Assembly (NCBI GenBank): GCA_905221605.1 | Contig: CAJNDS010002102.1 | Coordinates: 107,501 to 135,000, forward strand | DNA length: 27,500 nucleotides | Origin: Symbiodinium natans | Taxonomy: Eukaryota > Sar > Dinophyceae > Suessiales > Symbiodiniaceae | Direction: 5' to 3' | Shown here: positions 7,882-16,374 of the stretch, piece by piece | Numbering within the stretch: the first letter of the stretch is position 1 | Layout of the letters: each line of letters begins with the position of its first letter | The notes under the pieces: generated by a model | Told to the model about the DNA's origin: nothing | The model's input: only the letters and a program-made list of their open reading frames with translations | Databases searched by the model: none | Made by a program: the position numbers and the translations under genes

Positions 7882-8103
7882 ATGTTCTTCTCGCGCGTGC
7901 TTGTGGCCATGGAGGCACCAGGGGGATGTCTTGATCGAGAGGTCAGTTGTCTGAGTGGACTTCATGGTGGACTTAGGGCGAACGCAGCCCTGCAGAAGCA
8001 AACCCCGCAGCTCCAACAAAAAAGCACAACTGCTGAACAACTTGAACCCGGAAACCCCGAAGCCCAGAAGAAACACTTAACCCCTGGGCACGGTACGCCC
8101 TGA
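7882..8103 (+). CDS. Possible small ORF, ATG to TGA, 73 codons
   Basis: One of the larger non-telomeric islands (about 7746-8150). It begins MFFSRVLVAMEAPGGCLDRE and has a Gln/Lys-rich C-terminal half (NAALQKQTPQLQQKSTTAEQ). The frame is open upstream (ASVYV) to an AG at 7873-7874, so it may be an exon and not a start. The antisense is open over most of it. No homology recognised. Confidence 0.25.
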   Translation: MFFSRVLVAMEAPGGCLDREVSCLSGLHGGLRANAALQKQTPQLQQKSTTAEQLEPGNPEAQKKHLTPGHGTP

Positions 8104-8430
8104 AGAAGACGCCAAACCAGCAAACCCTTATTACGGTTTCGACGTGTTCTTAGGGTTCAAGGGTTCAGGGTTTTTGGTGCCCAGCCTGGAGCCACGAATC
8201 AAATGAAACAATAAAACACCTTGCAACCTAAATAACTCTAAACCCTAAACCCTTGCAACACTTGCAACCCATACAATCCTAATTCCTAAACACTGAACCC
8301 TGAACCCTGAACCCTGAATCCTGAATCCAAAAACCTGAAAAGAAACAATTCTACCCCTCGCTCTGTCAGGTAGCTTGAATCCTGACCTGAACAATTTGAT
8401 CTGCAAACCTTATGGCTCTGGGCTTGGAGT
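8104..8430. other. Unique and degenerate C-rich sequence
   Basis: Contains CCCTGAA units at 8285-8325 and otherwise no recognised element. Confidence 0.5.
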
Positions 8431-8519
8431 TGGGTTTAGGGTTTAGGGTCTAGGGTTTAGGGTTTTAGGGTCTAGGGTTTAGGGTTTAGGATTTAGGGTT
8501 AAGGGTTTAGGGTTTAGGG
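8431..8519 (+). repeat. TTTAGGG array
   Basis: G-rich with GGGTCTA variants. Confidence 0.93.
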
Positions 8520-8526
8520 CTGTGCC

Positions 8527-8605
8527 TTCCCAAAGGAACTTTCCCTCATGCGCGGCTTGCATGAGGTGCTCCACGGCCAGAGACACCTGGTGCTCTGTCT
8601 ACCTA
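8527..8605 (-). CDS. Candidate exon, strand uncertain
   Basis: On minus, after GTAGACAG, a frame reads HQVSLAVEHLMQAAHEGKFL then WEGT, with a GC following GGAAG. On plus, an equally open frame (CAFPKELSLMRGLHEVLHGQ) follows TTTAG of the preceding array. One of them may be real; G/C-ending codons are about two thirds or more in both. Confidence 0.22.
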
Positions 8606-8619
8606 GAGCCTTTCAATAG

Positions 8620-8720
8620 GATTTAGGGTTTAGGGTTTAGGGTTTAGGGTTTGGGGTTTAGGGTTTGGGGTTTGGGGTTTAGGGTTTAGGGTTTAGGGTG
8701 TAGGGTTTAGGGTTTAGGGG
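8620..8720 (+). repeat. TTTAGGG/TTTGGGG array
   Basis: Nearly regular 7-bp units with a clustered TTTGGGG variant. Confidence 0.95.
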
Positions 8721-9014
8721 TTCTACCTTGGACTCTTTATAAGGTTGTACCTTTGGGTTTGGGGACCCTTGAGATCCCCCAAAGGAGAATAAGGGCCATA
8801 CTAGGAGTATATTAAAGGGGTACTGTGCATCCGTAGGGGTCCGAGTATGACTCTCATGACCTAGAGACTTTCAAAAGCCTAAATCGCTACAGGAAACCCG
8901 GTCCAAAAACCCAATCCTTATGCCTGAAACCCTTCTGGCCCTAGACTTTAAACCGTAACCCTGCACCTTAAGCCATAAAGCCCTAATTCCCCCCTAAAAC
9001 CCCAAACCCTAGCT
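8721..9014. other. Unique sequence, possible small hairpin
   Basis: CCTTTGGG near 8750 and CCCAAAGG near 8779 could pair. The right half is loose CCTAAA-like words. No gene recognised. Confidence 0.4.
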
Positions 9015-9122
9015 AGAGGTCTGAAGGTTCCCTGTTTGGGGTTTAGGGTATAGGGTTTGGGGTTTAGGGTTTAGGGCTTGGGTTTAGGGTTTGGGGTTTA
9101 GGATTTAGGGTTTGGGGCTTAG
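9015..9122 (+). repeat. TTTAGGG/TTTGGGG array
   Basis: G-rich, moderately degenerate. Confidence 0.92.
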
Positions 9123-9197
9123 CGGCGTAGATTGAGGGATCGAAGGACGGACCTACAGCCAAGGCACCCTGGAGGTTGCGCAAGGGCCATATTGGGG

Positions 9198-9299
9198 TTT
9201 ACGAAAATCAGGGGGACCCAAAGATAGACCCCCAAACAGTAGGATCTCCTTACAATAAGGACCCCCAACAAGGTGCCCCTAACTTCGGAAACCCCTCTA
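9198..9299 (-). mobile_element. Dispersed repeat H, copy 2 (inverted)
   Basis: Reverse complement of 6925-7028 (TTTACGAAAA, CCCCAAACAGTAGG and CCCCTAACTTCGGAAA in order). About 2.2 kb separates the two copies. Confidence 0.75.
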
Positions 9300-9417
9300 A
9301 TGAGGCAACATTGCCATGTCAGGGCCAGGTTCAGGGTTTAAGGAGTTCTGTAGGGTACTAGGAATCCTTCCCACCTCTTACTATACTGGGGTTGTGCACG
9401 GTCTATGGGGGGGAACT
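9300..9417. other. Unique sequence
   Basis: No element or convincing frame; ends in a G-tract just before the next array. Confidence 0.4.
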
Positions 9418-9520
9418 CCCTAAACCCTAAACCCTAAACCCTAAACCCTAAACCCTAAACCCTAAACCCTAAACCCTAAACCCTAAACCCTAAACCCTAA
9501 ACCCTATAACCCCTAAACCT
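9418..9520 (-). repeat. CCCTAAA array
   Basis: About a dozen perfect units, then CCCTATAA and CCTTAAA variants. The island 9521-9660 has open frames on both strands (for example minus NVDSAGSPAAEPSSNGDKPV), unresolved. Confidence 0.95.
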
Positions 9521-9792
9521 TAAAGGGAGAGGGGTCCCTCGGAGGTAGGATTCACGGGCTTGTCTCCATTTGATGAGGGCTCTGCGGCAGGACTGCCTGC
9601 GCTGTCAACGTTCTTCCCTCGTTGGCAGTGCTTAGTTCTTCCCCTTTAAGGTTTAGGGGTTTGGGGTTAGGGTTTAGGGTTTAGGGCAATCGGAAATCTG
9701 GTCCATGTAGGGTTTATGGTTTGGGTTTGGGTGGGCAGGAACTAAGCAGCAAAAACTCGGTAACACCCACCTGAGCATAGCCCCCCCCTGCC

Positions 9793-9909
9793 ATGGAAGA
9801 CCCTGCATACGGCGATCCCGCAGACTGCAGGTTTGTTGCAAGTCAAAGGCTAGCGGATCACGTGCAGTTCGGGCTTTCTGGCCCAAGACCTCTAAACCCT
9901 AAACCCTAA
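9793..9909 (+). CDS. Possible exon/small ORF ending in telomere-encoded tail
   Basis: ATG-started 38-codon frame: MEDPAYGDPADCRFVASQRL then ADHVQFGLSGPR, after which it enters CCCTAAA units and stops with PLNPKP. An internal CTGCAG acceptor lies before the RF residues. A longer minus frame (9674-9886) over the same island is also open, so strand is uncertain. Confidence 0.25.
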   Translation: MEDPAYGDPADCRFVASQRLADHVQFGLSGPRPLNPKP

Positions 9910-9989
9910 ACTTACAAGGCGAATGGGCCCTGACTCGGGTTTAGGGTTCCTGGGGGTCTGCTGAACCTTCAACCCTCCGCGCTCTCAAG

Positions 9990-10092
9990 GGTTTAGAGTC
10001 TAGGATTTGGGGTTTAAGGGTTCAGGGTTTAGGTTTAGGATTTCGGGTTTAGGATTTAGGGTTTAGGGTTTAGGGCCCTAAACCCAAAAGTC
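9990..10092. repeat. Degenerate TTTAGGG array ending in a palindromic head-to-head junction
   Basis: G-rich units meet CCCTAAAC with no spacer: GTTTAGGGCCCTAAAC at 10068-10083 is a perfect 16-bp palindrome. This is the expected product of end-to-end joining of two telomeric ends, or of foldback copying. Confidence 0.93.
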
Positions 10093-10120
10093 AGAAGCCC
10101 CCCCCCACCTCCGGACCCAG

Positions 10121-10175
10121 CCCGCCGATGCCGCCCAATGAGGCCAGGTCCGTGCCAAGGATCTGGAGGACGTGG
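10121..10175 (+). CDS. Candidate exon, product unknown
   Basis: Acceptor CGGACCCAG and donor ACGTGG/GTTTAGGG. The frame PPMPPNEARSVPRIWRTW has G or C at nearly every third position. Ends in phase 0, matching the candidate at 10386. Confidence 0.25.
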
Positions 10176-10385
10176 GTTTAGGGTTTAGGGTTTGGGGGTT
10201 TGGGATTTAGGGTTTTGGGATTTAGGGTTTAGGGAGTTCAGGGTGTAGGGTTTAGGGTTGAGGGTTTAAAGCTTCTGAGGTTTTGGAATTAAGGTTCAGG
10301 GTTTAAGAGCTCAGGATTCAGAACATGGGGATGTGGTTGTGGAGGATTCGTGGTTGGGTTTTACGGTTTCGGGTTTGGGGTTCAG
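10176..10385 (+). repeat. TTTAGGG-derived block that could be a GT-AG intron
   Basis: A 210-bp, mostly degenerate G-rich telomere tract that begins GTTTAG and ends GGTTCAG. Both flanking candidate exons join in phase 0 if it is removed. Function as an intron is inference. Confidence 0.5.
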
Positions 10386-10460
10386 GAGCTAGTATTGGCT
10401 AATGCGCTGCGCACCCAGCTCCAGAAGTACCCTGCGCCTAACAGTTCGACTTCGAGACCC
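10386..10460 (+). CDS. Candidate exon, product unknown
   Basis: Acceptor GGGGTTCAG. The frame reads ELVLANALRTQLQKYPAPNS and stays open into the next G-rich block, so the right edge is uncertain (a GT lies near 10443). The antisense is open for about the same span. Confidence 0.22.
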
Positions 10461-10862
10461 GAACCCCTAAGCGGCTTAGGGTTTAAGCTTGAGGGTTTAG
10501 GGTTTAGGGTTTGGGGATATGCCTAAACCCAAAGCTGTGACCCCAAACCCTAGAACCCTAAACCCTAAACTGCACCCGCACCAGCAGCTCACCCTCAACT
10601 TACTACAAAAGCCTTGGCTTGACTTTGATTGCCAGAACTTCCAAGAATTAGGTTTTAAGCTTTCGGCGACCAGCAAGCACGGTTGGCCGAAATCTCAGAC
10701 AACAAGATTCGCAAATGACAGTTTCTGGCTTGTGGGGCCCAATAAGGGAAACCTAAATTGTGAGAGCGCCGTACCCTAAACCACACCCTATACACCCTAA
10801 GCCCTAAGCCAGTAACCCTAAACCCTAAGCCCTAAACCCTAAACCCTAAACCCTAAACCCCA
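10461..10862. other. Mixed degenerate arrays and a unique island
   Basis: G-rich words to 10516, C-rich words 10540-10570, a unique island 10571-10770 with one long + frame (opening at 10519, LNLLQKPWLDFDCQNFQELG inside), then a CCCTAAA array 10810-10862. Confidence 0.5.
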
Positions 10863-10959
10863 GTAAGGCTCAAGATGGAGCCAGAGTTGTGGATCCTGCC
10901 CCACAAGAGGCCTCGTCGGCTGAACGAGACGAGAACTTGCTGAAGCCTGACCACCGTTT

Positions 10960-11045
10960 GGGTCTAGGGTTTGGGGTTTAGGGTTCAGGGTTTGGGGTTT
11001 GGGGTTTGGGGTTTGGGGTTTGGGGTCTGGGGTCTGGGGTTTAGG
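10960..11045 (+). repeat. TTTGGGG-rich array
   Basis: Mostly TTTGGGG with TCTGGGG. Read on the minus strand, the loss of TAA removes stops, giving a long chance frame of NPKPQT repeats across 10839-11123. Confidence 0.93.
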
Positions 11046-11135
11046 GATTTTGGGGGCTGAAGCCACCCGGAACCTCCAAAAGCCCAACACATGCTCCCTA
11101 AAGTGGCTCGAAGTTCCTGACAATCGCCCTGCACC

Positions 11136-11417
11136 CTAAACCCCAAACCCTACACCCTAAACCCGAAACCCTAAACCCTAAGCCCCAAACCCCAAACCCT
11201 AAGCCCTAAACCCCAAACCCCCTAAGCCCTAAACCCCAAACCCTACACCCTAAACCCGAAACCCTAAACCCCAAACCCTAAGCCCTAAACCCCAAACCCC
11301 CTAAGCCCTAAACCCCCAAACCCTACACCCTAAACCCGAAACCCTAAACCCTAAACCTTAAGCCCTAAACCCCAAACCCTAAACCCTAAACCCGAAACCC
11401 TAAACCCTAAACCCTCT
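11136..11417 (-). repeat. Higher-order repeat built from telomere-unit variants
   Basis: A fixed order of variants (CCCTACA, CCCTAAA, CCCGAAA, CCCTAAA, CCCCAAA, CCCTAAG) recurs. The CTACACCCTAAACCCGAAAC motif starts near 11150, 11243 and 11323, giving superunits of about 93 and 80 bp. The pattern resembles satellite higher-order amplification and not simple drift. Confidence 0.9.
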
Positions 11418-11481
11418 TGCGACTTCAGGTCGCAGCTTCGGCTCGACATTCGAAGCCGCAGAATCGCAAACCCCAGACTTA

Positions 11482-11811
11482 AGGGTTAAAAAAGGAGGGA
11501 CCCCTAGAAGGGACCCTAAACCCCAAACCCCAAACCCTAAACCCCTATAAAAAAAACCCTATATGTGTATATGTGTATATATATAGAGGGTTAAAAAAGG
11601 AGGGACCCCTAGAAGGGACCCTAAACCCTAAACCCCAAGCCCCAAACCCTAAACCCTCATCTTCTTCCCCTATAAATCCCCTACAAGAAAAATGTATATA
11701 TCCATATATATATATATATGGACACGCCCTATACAGTCCCTATATACCTAAGAAGCTCCTAAATAACCCCTTAATATCCCCTGAGGCCCCTTAGAAGGGT
11801 CTCTCCTTAAG
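11482..11811 (+). repeat. 105-bp spaced duplication inside a possible TIR element
   Basis: AGGGTTAAAAAAGGAGGGAC... (about 42 nt) is repeated exactly at 11482 and 11587. Each copy continues into C-rich telomere words, a CCCCTATAAA motif and a TATATG-rich tract. The far end (AAGGGTCTCTCCTTAAG near 11796-11811) is a rough reverse complement of the AAGGAGGGACCC start, so the second copy may be an element of about 215 bp. Confidence 0.7.
11701..11722. repeat. AT palindrome
   Basis: TCC, then an (AT)8 core, then GGA: a perfect 22-bp palindrome able to extrude as a cruciform, inside the duplicated tract. Confidence 0.9.
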
Positions 11812-11905
11812 CCCCTGAGAAAGCTTGGCAGCCCAGTAATCGCATTAAAACAAGGGCACCCTTGTTGGGGGGGGTACTAGGCTTAAGGCTGGTAGATTTT
11901 CACAA

Positions 11906-12125
11906 GGGTTTAGGGTTTAGGGTTATGGGGTCTAGGGTTTAGGGTTTAGGGCTAGGGTTTAGGGTTTAGGGGCTAAACTCACCAGTCGCCAGAACCAAGC
12001 CCTGAACGCTTCATGGAAGCTCCAAACTGAGCGGGTTTGTGGGTTTCGGCAGGAACAGGTCCAAGCAGCTTGGGTTTAGGGTTTGGGGTTTCGGGTTTCG
12101 GGTTTACGGTTTAGGGTTCAGGATC
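11906..12125 (+). repeat. Two short TTTAGGG blocks with an island between
   Basis: Blocks at 11906-11968 and 12071-12122 are degenerate. The island 11970-12070 shows no convincing frame. Confidence 0.8.
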
Positions 12126-12528
12126 TAAGCCCAGTGGCGGGAAAATATCTGGCAGCGCCCTAAACCCCAAACCCTAACACCCTAAAATCCTAGAATCCTG
12201 AGAACCCTGGAATCCCCAAATAGACCCCCAAACCCTGAAATCCTAAAACCTAACCCCAAACCCTAAACCCTAGCTTTAAACCTTAAACCCTAAATCTCCA
12301 AGCCGGACCTTGGCTCACCAGGACAATGGGGCAGTGTGGCCACGAGGGGTCGGCAATGACCTCAGCTTTGACAAGCTTCGGGGCCAAATCCACTCGCCAT
12401 CAAGATATGAAGTAAGGTTTATATTTCTTGTACCCCCAAAAGGAAACCAAATATATACACTCACCAATCTTAAAAAGGAACCTTATATACGCTCACCAAG
12501 AACAGTAATATAAACCTTGCTTCATATC
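12126..12528. other. Degenerate C-rich words, then A/T-richer unique sequence
   Basis: 12160-12300 is loose CCCTAAA. At 12310-12513 a 67-codon TTG-started + frame is open, but its composition is A-rich and unlike the other candidate exons. Two similar words (CTTATATACGCTCACCAA and TATATACACTCACCAA) lie 40 bp apart. Confidence 0.4.
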
Positions 12529-12641
12529 CTTGGTAGCCCAGCAACCATATCAAAAGAAGGGTACGTACCCGTTTTGGGGCTGGTTACTTGACAAGGGAAC
12601 CTAGAACCAAAAAGGGAAAAGGGTACTACTGGGCTACCAAG
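12529..12641. mobile_element. TIR element, family E copy 1
   Basis: Perfect 13-bp terminal inverted repeats: CTTGGTAGCCCAG at 12529-12541 and CTGGGCTACCAAG at 12629-12641. The 113-bp element contains a GGGTACGTACCC palindrome and the block GGTTACTTGACAAGGGAACC, also present in copy E2 (21076-21220). Non-coding MITE-like element. Confidence 0.85.
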
Positions 12642-12689
12642 TATTTGTCTTTTTCCTAAGGCCTCCCTAGCCATGCAGCCTCGAGCTGC

Positions 12690-12908
12690 GTAGGAGGTGG
12701 ATCCGCGCAGTTGAGACAGCTTGCACAACCTAAACCCGAAACCCTTGTGAACTCAGGGTTCAGGTATTTTGGGCTTTCGCATCGGAACTTGCACAAAGTT
12801 TCGAAGCCCTTCAGTTAAAGTCAAGAGCCTCCAAAGCCATGCTGCCTCAGGAGGGTGCTGCCAAGATTTTTGTGCACGCTGTCTCAACTGCTCGCGCCCG
12901 CCTCCTAC
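12690..12908. repeat. 37-bp imperfect inverted repeat pair
   Basis: 12690-12726 and 12872-12908 are reverse complements at about 31 of 37 positions, sharing GCAGTTGAGACAGC. The 145 bp between them contains C-rich words and a unique stretch. It may be an inverted duplication of one exon-like segment, since both arms stay open in some frame. Confidence 0.8.
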
Positions 12909-13148
12909 ACGCACGAGTGTGAGGTGCACCCCGTGAGGCAGCACGTAATTACTCATGCAGCGCGCACCTCGAGGGAGCATGCAATGGCAGCCGCTGGGGT
13001 TCTACTTGAAAATTTAGATACCTTTACGGAAAATATGGAACGCCACAGGGTGAGGACACTCTGCATGCAGGGTGGGGGTGGGTCCTGCCTGAAACATTCC
13101 GCATACCCCTTTGGGCATACCCTTACAAGAAATTACGGGGCATGGTAA
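12855..13148 (+). CDS. Possible coding segment, 97 open codons
   Basis: One of the longer non-repetitive frames, with no ATG start (opens at GTG). The central part HVITHAARTSREHAMAAAGV then LLENLDTFTENMERHRVR is the most protein-like and is followed by GTGAGG, a good donor, at 13049. An AG before the CGCGCACC of 12961 could start the exon. It overlaps the inverted repeat arm on its left. Function unknown. Confidence 0.28.
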   Translation: MLPRFLCTLSQLLAPASYTHECEVHPVRQHVITHAARTSREHAMAAAGVLLENLDTFTENMERHRVRTLCMQGGGGSCLKHSAYPFGHTLTRNYGAW

Positions 13149-13578
13149 AACCCTTCCTGATCTTCTCCTTTTGCTGGTGAAGGGGTGGGTTCGGGGTATG
13201 TTGAATTACTATTAGACGAGATCAACGGAGGATCCTTAGCATAACAATTCGTTCTGGGAACGAAGCCCTTAGAGAAGATCATGGACAGATTGGGAGTCTA
13301 TCCACGCGGGGTTTAGGGCTTTTGGGGTTTTGGTTTCGCGTTTGAGGGTCCCGCAACAGTTGAAGGTCCATCTTCCTAAAATCGTCATTAGCGTCCAGAA
13401 CTTCCACAACACACTAAGGAACCTTCCTCAAGTTGAATTATATAGGTCTAAAGCCTATCCCCTAAGAATCCCCTAACCCTAAACTACGAGGGAACCCCCC
13501 AGACCAAAAATTCCAAGACATAAACCCTAAAAGAACAACCTGAATCCACCAAATCCTGGACCACCCCCAAAAAATCAC
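13149..13578. other. Unique sequence, little repeat
   Basis: Holds an exon-sized + frame near 13271-13310 (LEKIMDRLGVYPRG, ending at GG/GTTTAGGG) and otherwise nothing recognised. Confidence 0.35.
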
Positions 13579-13672
13579 AACTTAAGAAAAGAACATATTC
13601 TTCCTTCCTTATAGGGGCAATATGGGGGTTATTTTCTTTGTTGGGGATTCTTGAGCAAATAGTACGAAAAGC
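13579..13672 (+). mobile_element. Dispersed repeat F, copy 1
   Basis: About 95 bp similar to 21225-21332: CTTAAGAA, ACATATTCTTCC..CTTATAGGGG and GCAAATAGTACGAAA blocks occur in the same order with indels. Complex, non-telomeric, non-coding. Confidence 0.65.
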
Positions 13673-13718
13673 TCTTCAACAATACTAAACTTTCAAAAGT
13701 CCGGTCTGGGCTAGCCCT

Positions 13719-13828
13719 AAGAGTAACGTCGGAATGAAAGAAGTGATTACACCTTTTGGGTTAAAGGGGCTTCGAAGGGAACACAAATTCCCCAACAAAA
13801 ACAGGGAATAAGGCCTACTCTGGGTCCT
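13719..13828 (+). mobile_element. Dispersed repeat G, copy 1
   Basis: Shares AAGAGTAAC, AAAGGGGC, AAGGGAAC and GGCCTACTCTGGGTC blocks, in order, with 20476-20564. Families F and G lie next to each other here and within 0.8 kb of each other at the second site. Confidence 0.65.
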
Positions 13829-13932
13829 AAACCCAAAATCCAAAACCCTAAAACCTAAACCTACGGGTTCAGAGCGCCCTTGGGTCTCTTTACCTGAGTG
13901 CCCGGACGAAAGGAAACCTGGGCTTCGGGTGC

Positions 13933-14070
13933 AGGGTTTAGGGTTTAGGGTTCAGGGATTAGGGTTTAGGGTTTCGGGTTTCAAGTTGGGGGTTTGAGGG
14001 TTTGAGGGTTTGAGGGTTTGAGGGTTTGAGGGTTTGAGGGTTTGAGGGTTTGAGGGTTTGAGGGTTTGAG
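13933..14070 (+). repeat. TTTAGGG block, then a perfect 10-copy GGTTTGAG array
   Basis: 13991-14070 is exactly ten identical 8-bp units GGTTTGAG. It follows ordinary TTTAGGG units, so the 8-bp variant has been amplified locally without divergence. Confidence 0.97.
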
Positions 14071-14075
14071 GCAGC

Positions 14076-14191
14076 CCGAAACCCTAACCCTAAACCCAAA
14101 ACCCTAAACCCTAAAAGGAAAGTCGCCTGCACAGTGCGAGATCCTAAGCTAAGACAGGCTGTGAGATCCTACAGCCTAAACCTTCAACTTG
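14076..14191. other. Short C-rich block and unique island
   Basis: 14079-14116 carries degenerate CCCTAAA units; the rest is unique sequence with no call. Confidence 0.5.
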
Positions 14192-14201
14192 GGGAAGGGA
14201 G

Positions 14202-14430
14202 GGGGGGGGGGGGGCTTAGGCTTAGGGCTTAGGGCTTAGGGCTTAGGGCTTAGGGCTTAGGGCTTAGGGCTTAGGGCTAGGGCTTAGGGCTTAGGGCTTA
14301 GGGCTAGGGCTTAGGGCTTAGGGCTTAGGGCTTAGGGCTTAGGGCTTAGGGCTTAGGGCTTAGGGCTTAGGGCTTAGGGCTTAAGGCTCAGGGCTTAGGG
14401 CTTAGGGCTTCGGGCTTAGGGCTTAGGGCT
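14202..14430 (+). repeat. G13 tract followed by a long GGGCTTA array
   Basis: A 13-G run (14202-14214) leads into about 30 GGGCTTA units. A few 6-bp GGGCTA slips occur and one GGGCTTC. The single T-to-C change has been fixed across the whole array, unlike neighbouring TTTAGGG blocks. Confidence 0.97.
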
Positions 14431-14744
14431 GCAGGGTTTAGGGTTTTTGGGGTCTAGATAGTCGCGCAAACACTGCACCGGAAATCAACAAGGCCTTCGT
14501 AGGATCTCGGGCTTTCTTATGGTTTGAGATTGACGCGCAGTGTCAGTGTGTGCGTGTGGGTGTGTCTCTGGAATGCCCCTACGCTAATACCAAACCCTTA
14601 GCCCTAAACCCTCAACTGGCACTCAACATCACCAGGGGGCTGAAACTCCAGAAGCTCTTGGCGACCAACCTCCGGCGACGCAGTGCATCCGTTGGGGGGG
14701 TGGGGGGAAATGAGGGCCCATGGATTGAGGCTTTAGATTTACCT
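14431..14744. other. Unique island with a 72-codon open frame
   Basis: The + frame at 14550-14768 (ATG at about 14578 is absent; it opens at GTG) includes LALNITRGLKLQKLLATNLR and ends in an NPKP telomere tail. Borderline length; not called. Confidence 0.3.
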
Positions 14745-14805
14745 TCAGCCCTAAACCCTAAACCCTAAACCCTAAACCCTAAACCCTAAACCCTAAACCC
14801 CAAAC
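14745..14805 (-). repeat. CCCTAAA array
   Basis: Eight nearly perfect units. Confidence 0.95.
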
Positions 14806-15299
14806 CTACTTTCGGTAGGCGCTTTCTGAAGAGTTCGATGAAAAGTCTACAGGGCTGCCAGGCTTGGAGGTTCATGCTTACTTACAAACCCTACAAACTA
14901 AACCCTAAACCCTAAACCCTAACCCCTAAACCCCGAGGTTCGTCGTACGAGCAATAGATGTCTTCATAGAAGTTTGCCTGCAAGGGTTTAGGGTTTAGGG
15001 CTTAGGGTGGTTGCTTTCGCGCGCAAGGGAGTTGGCAAGCCTCCCCAAATTCGGGCACAAGAGGTTAGTCAAAGTCCGTCGAACATACAAATCGAACCAC
15101 CAAATTGCCAAAAAGGGTCCGAGAGGTTCGCTGAACTTTTAGGGTTTGTGGGGTTCTGTGGAATTGGAGCTTTAGGATTTTAGGGCTTGCCTTTCAACCA
15201 TCCCGAACATGATTCACACCCGAAGCTCCAAAGCCCAAGGCCATAAAACCTAAACCATCCAAGCTCTAATGCGAACAGTGGGAACACCTAAGCCTTAAA
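14806..15299. other. Unique islands with short arrays
   Basis: Short CCCTAAA words at 14896-14930 and TTTAGGG at 14983-15008 divide unique sequence. No convincing gene. Confidence 0.5.
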
Positions 15300-15532
15300 C
15301 CGTAAAACCTGCAAACCCCTAAACCATAAACCCTAAACCCTGAAATCCCTGAAAGGTCCTGAAGCCCCTGAAGCCGCTGAAAGCCCTAAAGCCCCTAAAC
15401 CCTAAACCCCAAACCCTAAACCCGGAACCCTAACCCTAAAACCGGAAAACCCTAAAACCCTAAACCCTCAACCCCTAAACCCTAAACCCTAAACTCTAAA
15501 ACCCTAAACCCTAAAGCCTAAACCCTAAACCC
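15300..15532 (-). repeat. Degenerate CCCTAAA array
   Basis: Many variants (CCCTGAA, CCGCTGAA, ACCGGAAA) and unit-length changes; an old or heavily edited block. Confidence 0.88.
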
Positions 15533-15624
15533 GATCCTCGGGTCGTGTCTCTGTGGAATCAGGTGATGAGTTCCGCGTCTCCTCCGAGGTCGCTTGGGCA
15601 AAATCTGGGTTTAACGAGTTCAGT

Positions 15625-15706
15625 TTAGGGTGTAAGGTTTAGGGTTTAGGGTTTATGGGGTTATGGGGTTATGGGGTTATGGGGTTTAGGGTTTAGGGTT
15701 TAGGGT
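15625..15706 (+). repeat. TTTAGGG array with four TTATGGGG units
   Basis: 15653-15684 is four perfect copies of the 8-bp TTATGGGG, flanked on both sides by TTTAGGG. Confidence 0.96.
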
Positions 15707-16024
15707 AGCTCTAGAACGAACTGCTTTTGGTTTTGGGTTTATAGGGTGTGGGGTTTGGGGTTTAGGCACTTTACCTGCCATGCCCGGAGGTTCATTGGGG
15801 AGCTAAGACTGGTGGCATGAGTCGGGACACGAGTTTTCAATTGTGACAGGGTGTACTGCTTAGGGCTTAGGGCTTAGGGTTTAGGGCTTAGGCTTTAGGA
15901 CACCCCGCTTTGGGGTATTGATAGCACTACTTACTACTCATGAACCTTCAAGGTCTTGGGCTTTGCCTGAGCTCCGGGGCTTAGAAATCAGCAGTGGAGT
16001 AAGCTGTCGGCTTCATTCTTACAG
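15707..16024. other. Unique sequence and short GGGCTTA block
   Basis: GGGCTTA/GGGTTTA words at 15857-15898; the rest is unique. It ends in a pyrimidine-rich acceptor-like stretch CGGCTTCATTCTTACAG at 16008-16024. Confidence 0.5.
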
Positions 16025-16069
16025 CAATTTTTTGCATGTGGTTTCACCATTCTCTGTGACGATGAACAT
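16025..16069 (+). CDS. Candidate exon with the best acceptor in the window
   Basis: Follows TTCATTCTTACAG. The frame QFFACGFTILCDDEH is 15 codons in phase 0 to a possible GA donor (CAT/GAATCA). Part of a cluster of + strand candidates up to 17318. Confidence 0.27.
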
Positions 16070-16151
16070 GAATCATGAATCTTAATACTACGCTACTAGT
16101 CTTGCTGTTCTGATTAGTTGTTGACGTCTGAGGTGCTTGGGCCCTTGGGGT

Positions 16152-16259
16152 ATGGCTCACTGCCATGAGAGTGAGAGCTTAGCTTGGGATGTGGTGTTGG
16201 CGACTTCGAGCGTGGCAGTCGGCAGCACCAAGCCCCCGCCTAGATGTTTGGGGCCTTAG
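16152..16259 (+). CDS. Candidate small ORF or exon, ATG to TAG
   Basis: ATG-started frame of 35 codons: MAHCHESESLAWDVVLATSS then VAVGSTKPPPRCLGP. A GT followed by GTAAGG lies at its right edge (CTTAG/GTGTAAGG). Other + frames are open for part of it. Could be a first exon, but the join to the next candidate is not established. Confidence 0.22.
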   Translation: MAHCHESESLAWDVVLATSSVAVGSTKPPPRCLGP

Positions 16260-16374
16260 GTGTAAGGTTTAGGGATATCCGCAAAAGTGGCCTAAACTCT
16301 AAACCCTAAACCCGAAACCCTAAACCCTACACATTTTCGGAAATTTCGCACCTGGCGATGTTGTAGGGTTGTTA

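Noticed and set aside
10839-11123. A 94-residue minus-strand protein with NPKPQT repeats
   Set aside because: It is the translation of TTTGGGG variants in which the TAA/TAG stop has been lost; no sign of a gene beyond that.
14202-14214. Biological meaning of poly-G runs here and at 20410-20425
   Set aside because: Homopolymer length is error-prone in sequencing, so exact length should not be interpreted.
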